From the NCBI RefSeq assembly GCF_964355755.1, contig NC_092670.1:23189201-23253200 (forward strand): 64,000 nt of DNA. The letters are read 5' to 3'. This document shows positions 48,081 to 58,500 of this stretch, piece after piece (within the stretch, counting starts at the first letter, position 1; each line of letters starts with the position of its first letter). The translations under genes and the position numbers were made by a program. This stretch comes from Antedon mediterranea. Its lineage: Eukaryota > Echinodermata > Crinoidea > Comatulida > Antedonidae. The notes beneath the pieces are model-generated. The model saw nothing but the letters and a program-made list of their open reading frames with translations, had not been told where the DNA came from and searched no databases.

Positions 48081-48902
48081 CAAAATACCGAAAGGAGGAG
48101 GGCAGAAAACCAAGGAACAAGTTCCTATTACCTAAAAAGTGTTGGCCCTAAATGCTATATTTCCAGGCATTTAAAGACCTGCGCGCGCATTAATGCCAAT
48201 TTACACAAACGAGCGGTAAAACAGCGTAGCTTGCATTTACACGTAGAATCTGTATCTTTCTGAGCGGAAACCGTTTGTCCACTCCGCGATAACAGATTAT
48301 ATATTACTCAACTGTGGACGGCGGCCTAGGCTATGATCAACGTTAAATATAGGCTTACTTACGAGATGAAGATGAGATCTGGAATGGGACTAGGACATCT
48401 CCATCACTTAGATGTGGCCATCGTCTGAATGCGCTATCAATTATTTTTCTTTTAGCCAATTCTGGATTTTGTTTGTACTGTTCTAATTGATCATGCGTTA
48501 GTTTTATATCACTTTCAATGGTGCCTTCGGACTCTTCCTCTTCGGGTGGCTCGGCATGGTTGTGGTGCTTAGGTACCTGAAACATATAATTTTCTTGTAG
48601 AAAGTTATGGTCGATTTTAAACGAAATGCACTTGAAGGTGATAGGCCTACGCCATTGAAGGGCCGGGCACTATTTCACATACGTCCAACGTGTTGATTGA
48701 TGCAACCGGACAAAACAATATCGCTACTCGGACGATCAAGGCAATTATAGTTTGAGCAATTATATGGGAATCAAGCATTAAGTCAGAGGAAGTCCGCCGT
48801 GGCCAGGATTGATTAAATGTATCTTACCTGTTTAGGTGGCCTAGCATCGCTAAAGTTGATAACAAACAGTGTTAGGAGCAGCAAACAGAATATCTTCGAC
48901 AT
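39162..48902 (-). CDS. Secreted astacin metalloprotease, astacin-EGF-CUB-Pro/Thr linker-DxDGDG modules
   Basis: Thirteen exons, minus strand: 48828-48902, 48363-48576, 47331-47442, 46677-46743, 45507-45704, 45101-45227, 44660-44776, 44176-44285, 43392-43513, 42633-43078, 41369-41477, 41010-41165 and 39162-39318. They total 2010 nt, 669 residues. Order: signal peptide (1-20, [20 protein letters not shown]); acidic propeptide with IESDIKLT, which may replace the usual FxGD aspartate switch; astacin domain with zinc motif [12 protein letters not shown] (162-173) and Met-turn SVMHY (215-219); EGF (about 266-304, six Cys); one CUB (305-421); about 100 residues of APPPPPTT repeats; then two Ca-loop-like motifs (ADVDGDG, RDMNGDG) in Cys-ending modules. 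The order matches echinoderm BP10/SpAN-type proteases except for the C-terminal part, which I do not recognise. It probably cleaves extracellular matrix or growth-factor partners. Exon 8's donor (GTTAGT) is the least certain border. Confidence 0.92.
40117..40665 (-). mobile_element. LINE 3' fragment in astacin intron 12, split by a MITE
   Basis: Matches the 3' part of the relic at 23590-23980 (TTGTTTCCCGTAC, GGCGAAGCACTCAGTGCTTA, TTGAGTTTATATG). MITE A copy 40292-40475 interrupts it. Confidence 0.85.
40292..40475. mobile_element. MITE A (A1) inserted in a LINE fragment
   Basis: Palindrome from AAGCGTGGTTCCCACTAG to CTAGTGGGAACCAAGCTTTA with TTA/TA at both edges. The LINE continues on both sides, so the MITE came later. 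Confidence 0.9.
40689..40970. mobile_element. 282-bp TIR MITE in astacin intron 12
   Basis: Terminal inverted repeats of about 23 bp start ACACTGTAAAAATAGTGTAG and end with the complement. The inside has several AAACATGTTT / AAACGTGTTT words. It ends 39 bp before exon 12 (41010). Confidence 0.85.
42333..42640. repeat. Tandem duplication including the exon 10 splice donor
   Basis: Copies 42333-42468 and 42504-42640 (period about 171 bp) share ACATTGTTGA.TGTTTACAG, GTAGGCCTACAAGAAAT and CTGGTAACTGACCTGAAGAC. On the minus strand the last word is the donor CTTCAG|GTCAGT of astacin exon 10, so an identical second donor lies inside intron 10. Confidence 0.85.
42478..42493. repeat. 16-bp perfect palindrome CATGGATTAATCCATG
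   Basis: Lies between the two copies of the duplication, flanked by GATCTGAC on both sides. Confidence 0.85.
42690..42955 (-). repeat. Coding minisatellite for the Pro/Thr linker
   Basis: About a dozen 24-bp units on the minus strand encode APPPPPTT inside astacin exon 10. The strand bias is strong (G on plus, C on minus). Antisense Gly/Val- and His-rich frames are artefacts. Confidence 0.92.
43616..43954. mobile_element. MITE A2, rearranged copy in astacin intron 8
   Basis: Two partial A2 arms lie head to head (GCAACGCAACACAGCGACG ... and ... CGATGTTTGCAGCACACTG). The right one is cut at CAGCACTTTG by the MITE B start. Confidence 0.75.
43955..44123. mobile_element. MITE family B, left-truncated copy
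   Basis: AATCGGCGATCTTCTACG to GTCGACAGGAAAACAGGCTTA. Same family as 58917-59121 and 61091-61295. Confidence 0.85.
44503..44608. mobile_element. MITE family C fragment in astacin intron 7
   Basis: ATGTGCCCAAATATGGTAGTG, CATCATCATGTCC, TTTTGTCACATAAAGTTTGA; the left half is missing. Confidence 0.75.
45838..46104. mobile_element. MITE A2 plus a repeated right end, astacin intron 4
   Basis: A full A2 copy spans 45838-46045 (AAGCGTGGTTCCCAATAG to CAGTGGGAACCACGCTT). Its last ~60 bp is repeated at 46046-46104. Confidence 0.8.
46178..46568. mobile_element. MITE A2 interrupted by a MITE A1 (nested)
   Basis: A2 halves 46178-46258 and 46446-46568 are separated by a complete A1 palindrome (46259-46445). 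Joining the halves restores the order seen in the uninterrupted copy at 33841, with TA at both edges of the insert. Confidence 0.88.
46883..47044. mobile_element. MITE A1 in astacin intron 3
   Basis: AAAGCTTGGTTCCCATTAG to CTAGTGGGAACCAAGCATTA, about 160 bp, partly eroded. Confidence 0.85.
47444..48362. other. Astacin intron 2 with an (AT)n microsatellite
   Basis: An uninterrupted TA run of about 46 bp lies at 48032-48077. Otherwise AT-rich with no gene. Confidence 0.7.
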
Positions 48903-48954
48903 GTTGAACTCACGGTTGTGGATTTCTACACTGGTCTGGTATAGAGTATAGGGC

Positions 48955-48963
48955 TTTTATATA
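48955..48963 (-). promoter_or_regulatory. TATA box of the astacin gene
   Basis: TATATAAAA on the minus strand, 53-61 bp before the ATG. A start site near 48925-48930 gives a short leader. Confidence 0.7.
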
Positions 48964-49450
48964 AGCAAACCTGCTTTACCAATCTCTCCTTCCATATTGC
49001 CTTAGAAGTAAAGAAAATATGTTTTTTTTAATTATAACTTCTTAAAATCAATAAATTTAATATATACCGTAATAACGTTCGGTTATTAAAGAATATGTTA
49101 ACTTTAGTTACTATTTGTTTGTTTGCTGTTAAAATCAATAATTTTTATATTATCAATAGGCCTATCCCACTAATATAGAAACCATATTTATTCTATATAA
49201 ATAGCTATTAATAATATGGTATTATTAATATAATTTTCTTTAATTTAATTTCATACAAGAAGCTTATGGTCAAGGCCCGTTCTTACGAAGATTTTTAATT
49301 ATTATTATTATTATAGACTTTAAACGTGTAGGCCTATACTATTGTAATTCGTGATCAATATTACTTGCGTTGCGTGCAAACCAATGCATATTTTCGTTAT
49401 TAACTATATATTGTGTGTAATTATATTATAATACTAGAAAAGATGTCCCA
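48955..49450. repeat. Segmental duplication, copy 1 (astacin promoter side)
   Basis: Shares TAAGCAAACCTGCT, AATCTCTCCTTCCATATTGC, AAGCTTATGGTCAAG.CCC, ACTTTAAACGTGTAGGCCTA and AATACTAGAAAAGAT, in the same order, with 50465-50805. Confidence 0.88.
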
Positions 49451-49469
49451 GAGCCGATTTTTAAAGTTA

Positions 49470-50336
49470 ACTTCGGTATAGTTGGTAAAATTATGGAGAG
49501 AATTATCAGGAAGGAATTATTGGACTTTCTTGAACATCTCACTTGTACTTGATGTAGGCCTACTTGAAAACTGGTTTTCTTATTTTGATAATCAGAATTG
49601 TTTTGATTGTATCTACCTTGACTACAAGAAGGCTTTCGGTGGTGTGCTTCATCATAGACTCCTTCTGAAAATTAGTGCATTGGGTATGACGTCAACTTCT
49701 AAAGTGGTTTCAAGAATTTCTTAACGATAGACAACAACGGGTTAGTGTCAACGGATGTGTTTCAGATTGGGCTGATGTTCGTAGTGGTATCCCTCAAGGA
49801 AGCGTTGTTGGACCTTCTTTTAATTATGTTTATTAATGATTTACCTAGCTATTATTCGTCCTACCCTGGAATACTGCAACTTTGCTTTTAACTCACTTCA
49901 TTGTAAGAGGAAGATATTGGGCAAAGTCCAAGTACGTTCGTGCCACCAAGCTTATTTTTTGCCATTCGTCATTTACATTATTCAGGCTGAAAATTCTCAA
50001 CTATAACATACTTTCGCATACAGAAGGCGAGCTCTGATACAGATTTTTTAAATTTTACTGGAGTGGATATATAGTATTTCAGCTCTTTTTTGAGCTTGAT
50101 GAAGATGTCACGTGGTCATTTTTTAAAAATTAGAATTTAACTTCTTACGCAGAAATTGGATGAAGGACTCGTTTGGTCGAAAAGCTATATACTATGGAAT
50201 TCGTTATTGGAGGATGTAGTATCTTCAAGATCAACCAATCAATTTAAGACAGGTCTTGAACGGACATGGTCCAACCACCCTCCAAAATTTGCGCCATATT
50301 CAAGAGTTGATGTAATTTTCAAGAGGGGCTTATTAT
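49470..50336 (+). pseudogene. Decayed reverse transcriptase relic between the duplicated blocks
   Basis: Plus-strand pieces: DCIYLDYKKAFGGVLHHRLL (49600), RVSVNGCVSDWADVRSGIPQGSVVGP (49740-49820, frameshifted), IIRPTLEYCNFAFNS (49850) and a C-terminal scrap. Several stops and shifts. Related in style to the relic in ECSIT intron 1. Confidence 0.75.
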
Positions 50337-50399
50337 AGGCATAGCCTAGCCTCGACTCCGGACACAGCAATGCTGAGCTCCGGAAACAAGTAAACAGAT

Positions 50400-50863
50400 T
50401 GCATTCACCCAACTCGCCTAAACCCCCACGCCGCCATTCCACGGTTTCAAGTTTAAAACCTCTTTGTATAAGCAAACCTGCTCTAGCAATCTCTCCTTCC
50501 ATATTGCCAAAGAAGTAAAGAAAATATGTTTTTTAAATCAATACATTTAATATATAATTATAAGAATATGCTAACTTTAATTACTATATAATTTGTTTGC
50601 TATTAAAATCAATATTTAAAATTCAATTTAATACAAAAAAGCTTATGGTCAAGACCCGTTCTTACCGAAGATTATTATAGACTTTAAACGTGTAGGCCTA
50701 CTTTGTAATTCGTGATCAATTTTACTTGCGTTGCGTGCAAACCATTGCATATTTTTGTTATTAGTGTGTGTGTGTTATTATTTTATAATACTAGAAAAGA
50801 TACCTGTCCCAGAGTGCATTCACCCAATTCGCCTAAATCCCCTACGCCGCCATTCCACGGTTT
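50400..50863. repeat. Segmental duplication, copy 2, bounded by short direct repeats
   Basis: The block matching 48955-49450 starts at 50465. It is bracketed by two copies of GCATTCACCCAA.TCGCC ... CGCCGCCATTCCACGGTTT at 50400-50448 and 50815-50863. The TATA element here is mutated (TATACAAA). Confidence 0.85.
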
Positions 50864-51540
50864 TAATTCCACAATTCATGTTATACCGCATAACCCCCAT
50901 CCCCCTCCCCGAAGGCGGTTCAAAATTAATTTAAAACTAACTAATCATACCTTTTATTAATGGTTTAATGGTTTTGAATTTATATAGCGCAAAATACAAA
51001 TAGTCTCTATGCGCTGTTCTGCACAAGTGTGAAAATGAAAATGTTGATGTAAAATAAACCACGAAATATTATTATATATTATATTATTATAAGGCCATGC
51101 TTAGACGACATTTTGGAAGTGGTATACATTATCTAAATGCATTGTGACTTTATAATATTACACAAATTTACAAATCGGTATAATAACATTGATTGCACAC
51201 TCTTGAATAGTTAAAATGGAAAGAAATATATTTTATTGCACTCACGAGCTAAATTTTATTTTCCAAGGGCACTGACTATGCTTGTGTTAGAAATTGGCTC
51301 GTAGGCAGTACCAATCCTCTCCAGTAGCGGATCGCGATTTTTTTTCCGTACGATAGTTCCTCCATCGGTTCGTTTCGGCATCAATCGGCTCGATCAATCG
51401 GTAAGCCACCGATGCGTGACAACGTACAAACCACGAGCTAACTTCACACAAAAATATATTCTAAATTAAGCATATGCCTAGATAGGAAAAATTGCCTAAA
51501 GTTAGAAATCAAACTAGTATAACAAGTAAACTGAAATTGA
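50864..51540. other. Spacer, nothing recognised
   Basis: No supported gene; two C-rich frames of 67-82 codons lack motifs. Confidence 0.5.
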
Positions 51541-52033
51541 AACTATTTATTATTACTGTGCGCGAGCGCAACCAAATGGGTACAGTAGCGCACAGTGCTA
51601 ATCTAAACTAAATCCTATTTATTGTCACTATGCGCGAGTGCAACCAAAAAACTAAACTAAACTTTTAATCGCGCACAGTGACAATAAATAGGATTTAGTT
51701 TAGCACCATAGGCCACCATACCCATTTTGGTTGCACTCACGCATAGTGCTAAGAAATAGGATTTAGTTCAGCACTGCGCTACTATACCCATTTTTGTTGC
51801 ACTCAGATCACACACAGTGATAATAAATAGGAGTAGTTTAAACTAAATCCTTTTTTCCTATCACTGTGCTAAAGTGCAACAAAATGGGTATTGTAGCGCA
51901 CAGTGCTACACTAAATCCGTTTTATTATCACTGTGCGCTAGTGCAACCAAAATGGATATAGTAGCGCACAGTGCTAAACTAAATCCTATTTATTATGACT
52001 GTGCGCGAGTGCAACAACCAAAATGGGTATGGT
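51541..52033. repeat. Hairpin satellite, block 3, with inverted units
   Basis: Same ~66-bp unit as 26426-28050. Units at about 51665-51840 run in the opposite direction (GCGCACAGTGACAATAAATA), flanked by direct-orientation units on both sides. Confidence 0.85.
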
Positions 52034-52603
52034 TAAGATCTTTGGTATAGTTCTTTATTAAAAGAGGGCGGTATCGTCAGGTATCACTTTTGTAGTCGTT
52101 TTTGGTAACTTGAGAGATATCAGTTGTGTCGTCCTCGTACATATTTTAGTATGTTTATTAACATTTAGCTATGTAATATTGGTGTTTTTATCCAATGATA
52201 ATTTGAGATTAATATTAGATGATCGATAAGGCAGATAATAAAATTGTAATTTATCTTGGAGAAAGAACTCAGTTGTTAAAAATTAATGAAAAGACATTCA
52301 TGCAGCCTAGAAACAAATCATGTACGAGGACGACACACACTCAGTTATAAATAACAAAAACGACTACAAAATATATCTCGCATCGTAACAACAACGTTTT
52401 TTAGTGCGGCTTGTTCAGTTTTTTTAGCAAGAAAACCAAACTTCATATTACATTTAACTTTCTGGTAATTGTTATTTTGGGATTTCCGTTATTTTGTTAT
52501 GGATCTTGTTATATATTAAACCGGCAGTAGGCCAAGGACCTAGCTAAGGCCCTAGGCTAGGCCTGCTAGCTAGAGCCTAGCAAGCAGAAGAAGAAGGGTT
52601 TAC
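52034..52603. other. Spacer with GGCCTA words
   Basis: No gene seen. TAGGCCTGCTAGCTAG-type words precede the long-TIR element. Confidence 0.5.
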
Positions 52604-54851
52604 GATGAAATCGGTCGCGTTTGAAATCGGTCGCGTTTGAAATCGGTCGCGATAAAATCCACTTCCGGTATTTTGTATGGCGCGCCGCTAGAGCTATACT
52701 TTTGATGATATCGGTCGCGTTTGAAATCGGTCGCGCTATTTTGTATGGATCGAGCGGGATACATGCTAGAGCGGGATATACATGTTTCGTTTATATAGAT
52801 TTAATTGATATTTTTTAGGAACTAGATTATTTATGTGGATATTTTTTACTTGGTTAATAAATATTTATTATCAATCATTAAATTCTTTTTTTTTTTTGTA
52901 TTTCACAGGTCTCGGAGAAGGACTGTGTCTTTTCAAAATGGCCATTTCTAAAACACGTTTAAATATTATATTAGGCATAATGTTATATTAGGCATATAAT
53001 AATTTACCTCTATTTATACGTACTGTAATTAATATATTATTATATAGAGAATATACGTATGTCGTGTCTTTTATTATGCAAACAATTACGTAAAAAAGAG
53101 AACAATTTATTTAAAAACAATAATTTTTACAATATAGCCCGTAAAGCCAGCGTATCCATTTTTATACTTATGCATACTGTGGCAGATTATATCATATCCA
53201 TGTCGTTAACAACATTCTATTCGATCACCTTATTTTTATTTCTATTTTATTTCTATCCGTTATGTAGGATAATATTAAGTGTATAATGATTATAGGTCTT
53301 TTGTTATTTAAACTTTGACCCTTGGCTTGTGTTATTTAATTGTTGTTTTTTTTAAATTGTATTCATTGGACTTGATAATGACTCCATGATGGAGTCGAAA
53401 CATCGTTCTTTTTTTAAGCGTTATTTTTCTATTATGTATTTATAATGATTATTGTTGAGGCAAATCACGTGTATATTTTTATTTCTAATGTTTAAAATAT
53501 TTTTTGTAAAATGATCATTATATGCGGATGGTTAATAGGCGAGTTACTGAAATAAACCCCCGAATAAGCCATATTGTGGAGATGCGCCTTCTATGATCGT
53601 GCAGCTGTTTCCCCTAACAATACGTTATTTTGCTGACGGGGTTTCCCCTTTTTAAAAAACACGCACTTGTTAGTGTTAAATCATGGACAAAACACGTACG
53701 ATCGTTGTTGTCCATGGCGAGGTAAAGATGACGTCTATTACTAATAACCATACGTTTGAAACGTCTATAGGCCATAGACCTCCTGCATGTGTTTTTGTGA
53801 AACGATCCAATGAGATATAGATGCTCGACGCGATTATGAGATCATGTTCATTCATTCTTTATTGCCTTTAAAATCGAAATGCATCTAAAACATAGGTAAC
53901 AAAATCAAGACACGTGGAAATCTAAGGAGGCAAGGATAAGCAAAAGCAATTAAAATAGCTGTAGCTCACAGGCTTGCTTATCCATAATAATTCCGAATAA
54001 AGCACTGTTTCTATAATTTGACAGTATGATTTATATATAATTTACGTATATACGTCGGCGATAGGCCTAACTATAGATTTTAATTTGAATATCTTTTATT
54101 TCTTCATTTATAATAATCATTTAATGTAAATAATTAAGTAAGTGCAGTGCAGTGTCTCACATTCACACGCCGTTCGTAAATCTAAATGTTTAAATATCAA
54201 TGCAGATAACCTCTTTGAGAATCGTGTCCACCTTTATTATCCATACATTATTATTATCACATCTATCACTGTACGTCATAGTCATACTGTAGGCCGGTAG
54301 ATCGATTTATAACGGCATGTTATCTATATATTTTATTAATATCATAAAACCATACGTAATTGTTTGCATAATAAAAGACACAACATACGTATATTTTCTA
54401 TATAATATATTAATACAGTACATATAAATAGAGGAATTATTATATGCCTAATATAACATTATGCCTAATATAATATTTAAACGTGTTTAGAAATGGCCAT
54501 TTTGAAAAGACAGTCCTTTTCCGAGACCTGTGAAATACAAAAAAAAATAATAATTTAATGATTGATAATAAATACTTATTAACCAAGTAAAAATTATCCA
54601 CATAAATAATCTAGTTCCTAAAAAATATCCATTAAATCTATATAAACGAAAAATGAATATCCCGCTCTAGCATGCATCCTGCTCGATCCATACAAAATAG
54701 CGCGACCGATTTCAAACGCGACCGATTTCAAATGCGACCGATATCATCAACAAAAGTATAGCTCTAGCGGCGCGCCATACAAAATACCGGAAGTTGATTT
54801 TATCGCGACTGATTTCAAACGCGACCGATTTCAAGCGCGACCGATTTCATC
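52604..54851. mobile_element. 2.25-kb element with ~490-bp terminal inverted repeats
   Basis: Left arm 52604-53092 and right arm 54353-54851 are inverted copies. Both start GATGAAATCGGTCGCG and hold repeated AAATCGGTCGCG words, CGCGCCGCTAGAGCTATAC and AAAATGGCCATTT. The arms have diverged at scattered sites. The 1.26-kb interior has no transposase frame; the 75-codon frame at 53059 lies across the arm border and lacks motifs. Non-autonomous foldback-like element; superfamily unknown. It lies 680 bp upstream of PRPF31. Confidence 0.88.
53369..53405 (+). ncRNA. Hammerhead-like core inside the long-TIR element
   Basis: GACTCC-atgat-GGAGTC stem followed by GAAACATCG and preceded by CTTGATAAT. 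This resembles stem II plus GAAA of a hammerhead, but the CTGANGA side is degenerate. Possibly a Penelope-like pLTR scrap. Confidence 0.3.
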
Positions 54852-55533
54852 TGACACCAGAAGAAGCCACTCGCCGGCCGACGGGTCTCGCTAGGCGCGC
54901 CTACGCTACGTTGGGCTAGGCCTAGGCTAATAGTAGGGCCATTAGTATTTGTTCATCGATGACACTTTACACTAAAATCGGAAATTTTCGTCGTATGTTT
55001 CAGTTATAATTAATGGTTTAATTTCATACAATGAGTAAAGATTATTACAATGAATGAGTAAAAAAAAAGATTATTAAGCCTAGCTAGTAGGCCTAGAAAG
55101 AAATACTCACTCACTCAGGTTGTGTTTATTTGGAAATAAATGATATCGATATTTAATAACACGATTAGCTTGCCAAAACGTGCTGCAAAATTAGGTGACC
55201 TAGCCTTGCCTGATACAGACCACGCGAATCTAATTTGGCAATTTCATTTAATTTGGCATTACTAACAGTAATACAGGCCTAGCTAATTGTTTAATTAACA
55301 TGGTGTCCCGAAAAAAAAAAAAATTTTTGTGTTTTTATGCTCGGCTGGTCACGAATTATGTTGTGTTCCAACAAATTGCGCAGCGCAATGTGTGCGCAAA
55401 TTGAATATAACACGTACAATAAAATAACTAATTTTACATGTCTAAAACACGAAAACTAAAATAGTAGATCTATCCGTATCGATGATTAAACAAATTTTTT
55501 ATAGATTGAGTAAAGAAAAGTCAAGCTTCAAAG
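54852..55533. other. PRPF31 upstream region
   Basis: Holds GGCCTA words and the palindrome TTGCGCAGCGCAA near 55375, 150 bp before the ATG. No TATA box is evident, as expected for a housekeeping gene. Confidence 0.4.
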
Positions 55534-58500
55534 ATGTCGTTGGCCGATGAGTTGCTGGCGGATCTGGAGGAGATGGCCGAGCAGGGCGACATTGCAGAAT
55601 TTAACGACGAACAGGACAATGAACTCGATACCATTGAGGATGTGGCCATGGATATTGATGTCAAGTTTGATTCTGTTAAAAACATTGCCAAATTACGAGA
55701 TGGTGAACAGCTACGCAGTATTATGGCAAGAATAAAATGTTATCAGGAAAGTTCACAGAGAAGGGAAGCACTGGGTGCAGTTGAAGCAGACCCTGTGTAT
55801 CAGCTAATTGTAGAGGCTAATAATATCAGTGTTGAAATTGATAATGAAATAAGTAAGTTTTGATGTTACATGTAGAGAAAATCCAATTCTCCCATGTTGC
55901 AGTTATTCCATTATTAATGCCCTTAACTCTCCCAAACAAATGTCTTTTTCTGATTGCAGTTGACAGTAGTATACTGTAGGAGACTTTCAATGATCATTGG
56001 AACATTCAGACAATTTCAGGAGATAAAGTTTCAACTGAAAAACTCTTAAATTATCCATAGTTTTCCTGTATTTCATATTATATTAGCTGGATATGAATAT
56101 TCATGACACAATTTTGGGGAAAGTTTATGGCATTCAAGAAGTTTGCTTTGGGAAAGTACCATGTCATGTTACTTAATTGCTTACTGGTGAATTTAATAAA
56201 GCATGGTTCCCACTAGCGAAGAAAATACCCTTCCAATAATTGTGTTTGCCCCCGCCTGTGTAAAATTAAATCTTAGTTGCACGTGGTCAATACTGTCTAA
56301 ATAGATTTTCGAATAGTAGAATTATACAATCAACAAGTTGTAACTTGTTGTTTTGTATCAGAGCTGTTAACGCTAATATGTTTTCTTATATTTCACCATC
56401 AGGTATTATTCATAAGTTTGTCCGAGACCATTATCAGGAGAGGTTTCCAGAGTTAGAATCCCTTGTACCAACACCTCTGGAGTACATGAAAACAGTTATG
56501 GTGAGTAGTGAGAATACTACTAAAGGTATTACTGTATTAAACTAAAATGCCTCAAAAGCTTTGTCTACCATATAAAACTTTATGTGACAAAAAAATGTGA
56601 TGTGCCCAAGTATGGAAGTAATATGCACAAATATGGTAGTGGTATGACATCATCATGTCCATATATGGGCACATCACATTTGTCACATAAATGTTAATAG
56701 TGTAGACATAGCTTTAAGCCTTGTCTACACTATCAAACTTTATGTGACAAAAAAAATGTGATGTGCCCATATGGACATGATGATGTCATACCACTACCAT
56801 ATTTATTTAAGTTAGTTTGTTAGTTTAATGGTGTAGACAGAGCTTTACATTTGAATTCCTTGACCATTGTGTCATATCGATCTCTCATGCAATAACATTA
56901 TTTAATAAACTTGTTTTTATGATCAGGTTCTGGGAAACAATTTGGAGAAAGCAAAGAACAATGAGGAACTACAAGAAATTTTAACAAGTGCTGTCATTAT
57001 GGTAGTTAGTGTGTCTGCCTCAACAACACAGGGTTCTGAGTTGTCACAAGAGAGCCTTGGTACAGTTATGGAGGCCTGTCAAATGGTAAGGGACTAGAAT
57101 ATGTGCTACTACCATATAACCCTTTTAAAGGGACATCTTTGGGACCAAACATAGTGTTTCTTAATACTATGAGTGTTCCCTGAAAACTTCCTTGTGTCAT
57201 GGGATTATGTCCCCTTAATAGAGGTCTCTAAAAGGATAATAGGGAGGTTTCGCAACCTTATGAATACGATAACGAAAACGGATACGTCACACATTTGTGA
57301 AACTTTTGAGCTGATCCCTATTTCATATTCATAAAGCGTATTCGTGTTGATGAATATCACCAGTCATATTCGTAACTACAAAACGAGTATAGTTTTTGAG
57401 CTATTTTGCACATTTTGCATTTCAATCAGGAATGATTCATGATTATAAAATAATTATACTTTTATTGAAAGTAATTTACTAAAGTAATTTACTAAAATGC
57501 CAGGTCAATTTTGATAAATAGCAGTTTTTAAAGTCCTCACTCGCTTTGATGTTACGCTAGGCCTAGGCAGCCAAGCACCAAGCAACACGTACCCGCGCTT
57601 CGCTCAAATTTACCACAGTCATATTTTGGACGGGGCCCTCAATATTTCGTTGCCATGCGAAACAGATTTTTACTGGCTTACGAATACGTGTGCGTGACGT
57701 ATTCGTTTTCGTTACCGTATTCGTAAGATTGCGAAACCTCCCTATTATGATTACATACAGTTATAGAAACTCAATTCAACATTCATAAATGTTTCAGTTA
57801 TACTTTATTTTTGGAGATCAAGACAGACATATTGTTGCCATTGTATAGTTGCATAGACAATACAAAATGGAAGATAATTATTTGTTCATTATTATAACTT
57901 GTACTTTAATTCTTTTCAGGCCTTTGATTTAAATGAATCAAAATCGCAAATTTTAACTTATGTAGAATCTCAGATGTCTTTTATAGCTCCTAATTTATCA
58001 ATAATTGTTGGTGCGTCTACGGCAGCTAAAATCATGGGTATGTTGGCTTAACAGTAGAAATAGATGTTTACTATACAAAGTGAATTAATGTTACCTCTGG
58101 TTACCACCTAATTTAGGCTGAACCTCTGGGTACTAATTTTCAGATATGATTTTATTGTGTCCCGTTAAAAGTGGTGTCTCTATGTTCATTTAAACAGGAA
58201 AGTGTCTCCTTAATAGGGGTGCCCCAAATGAGTGGTTGTACTGTATAAACAATATTTTTAAATGTTTACATATAATTTATGTACAGGAGCCGCTGGTGGA
58301 TTAACAAACCTATCTAAGATGCCGTCATGCAACATACTATTACTAGGAGCACAAAAGAAAACACTATCGGGCTTCTCATCCACAACATTACTACCACACA
58401 CAGGTTTCATATACTACAGTGAATTATGTCAAGCTATGCAACCAGTAAGTTTAAATTGTTGTATACTATTTCACAGTGTATCTTGCCATTTTGTTGGTTG

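Noticed and set aside
53059-53286. 75-codon frame as transposase of the long-TIR element
   Set aside because: It straddles the arm border, has no DDE/D or zinc motif and lacks any continuation.
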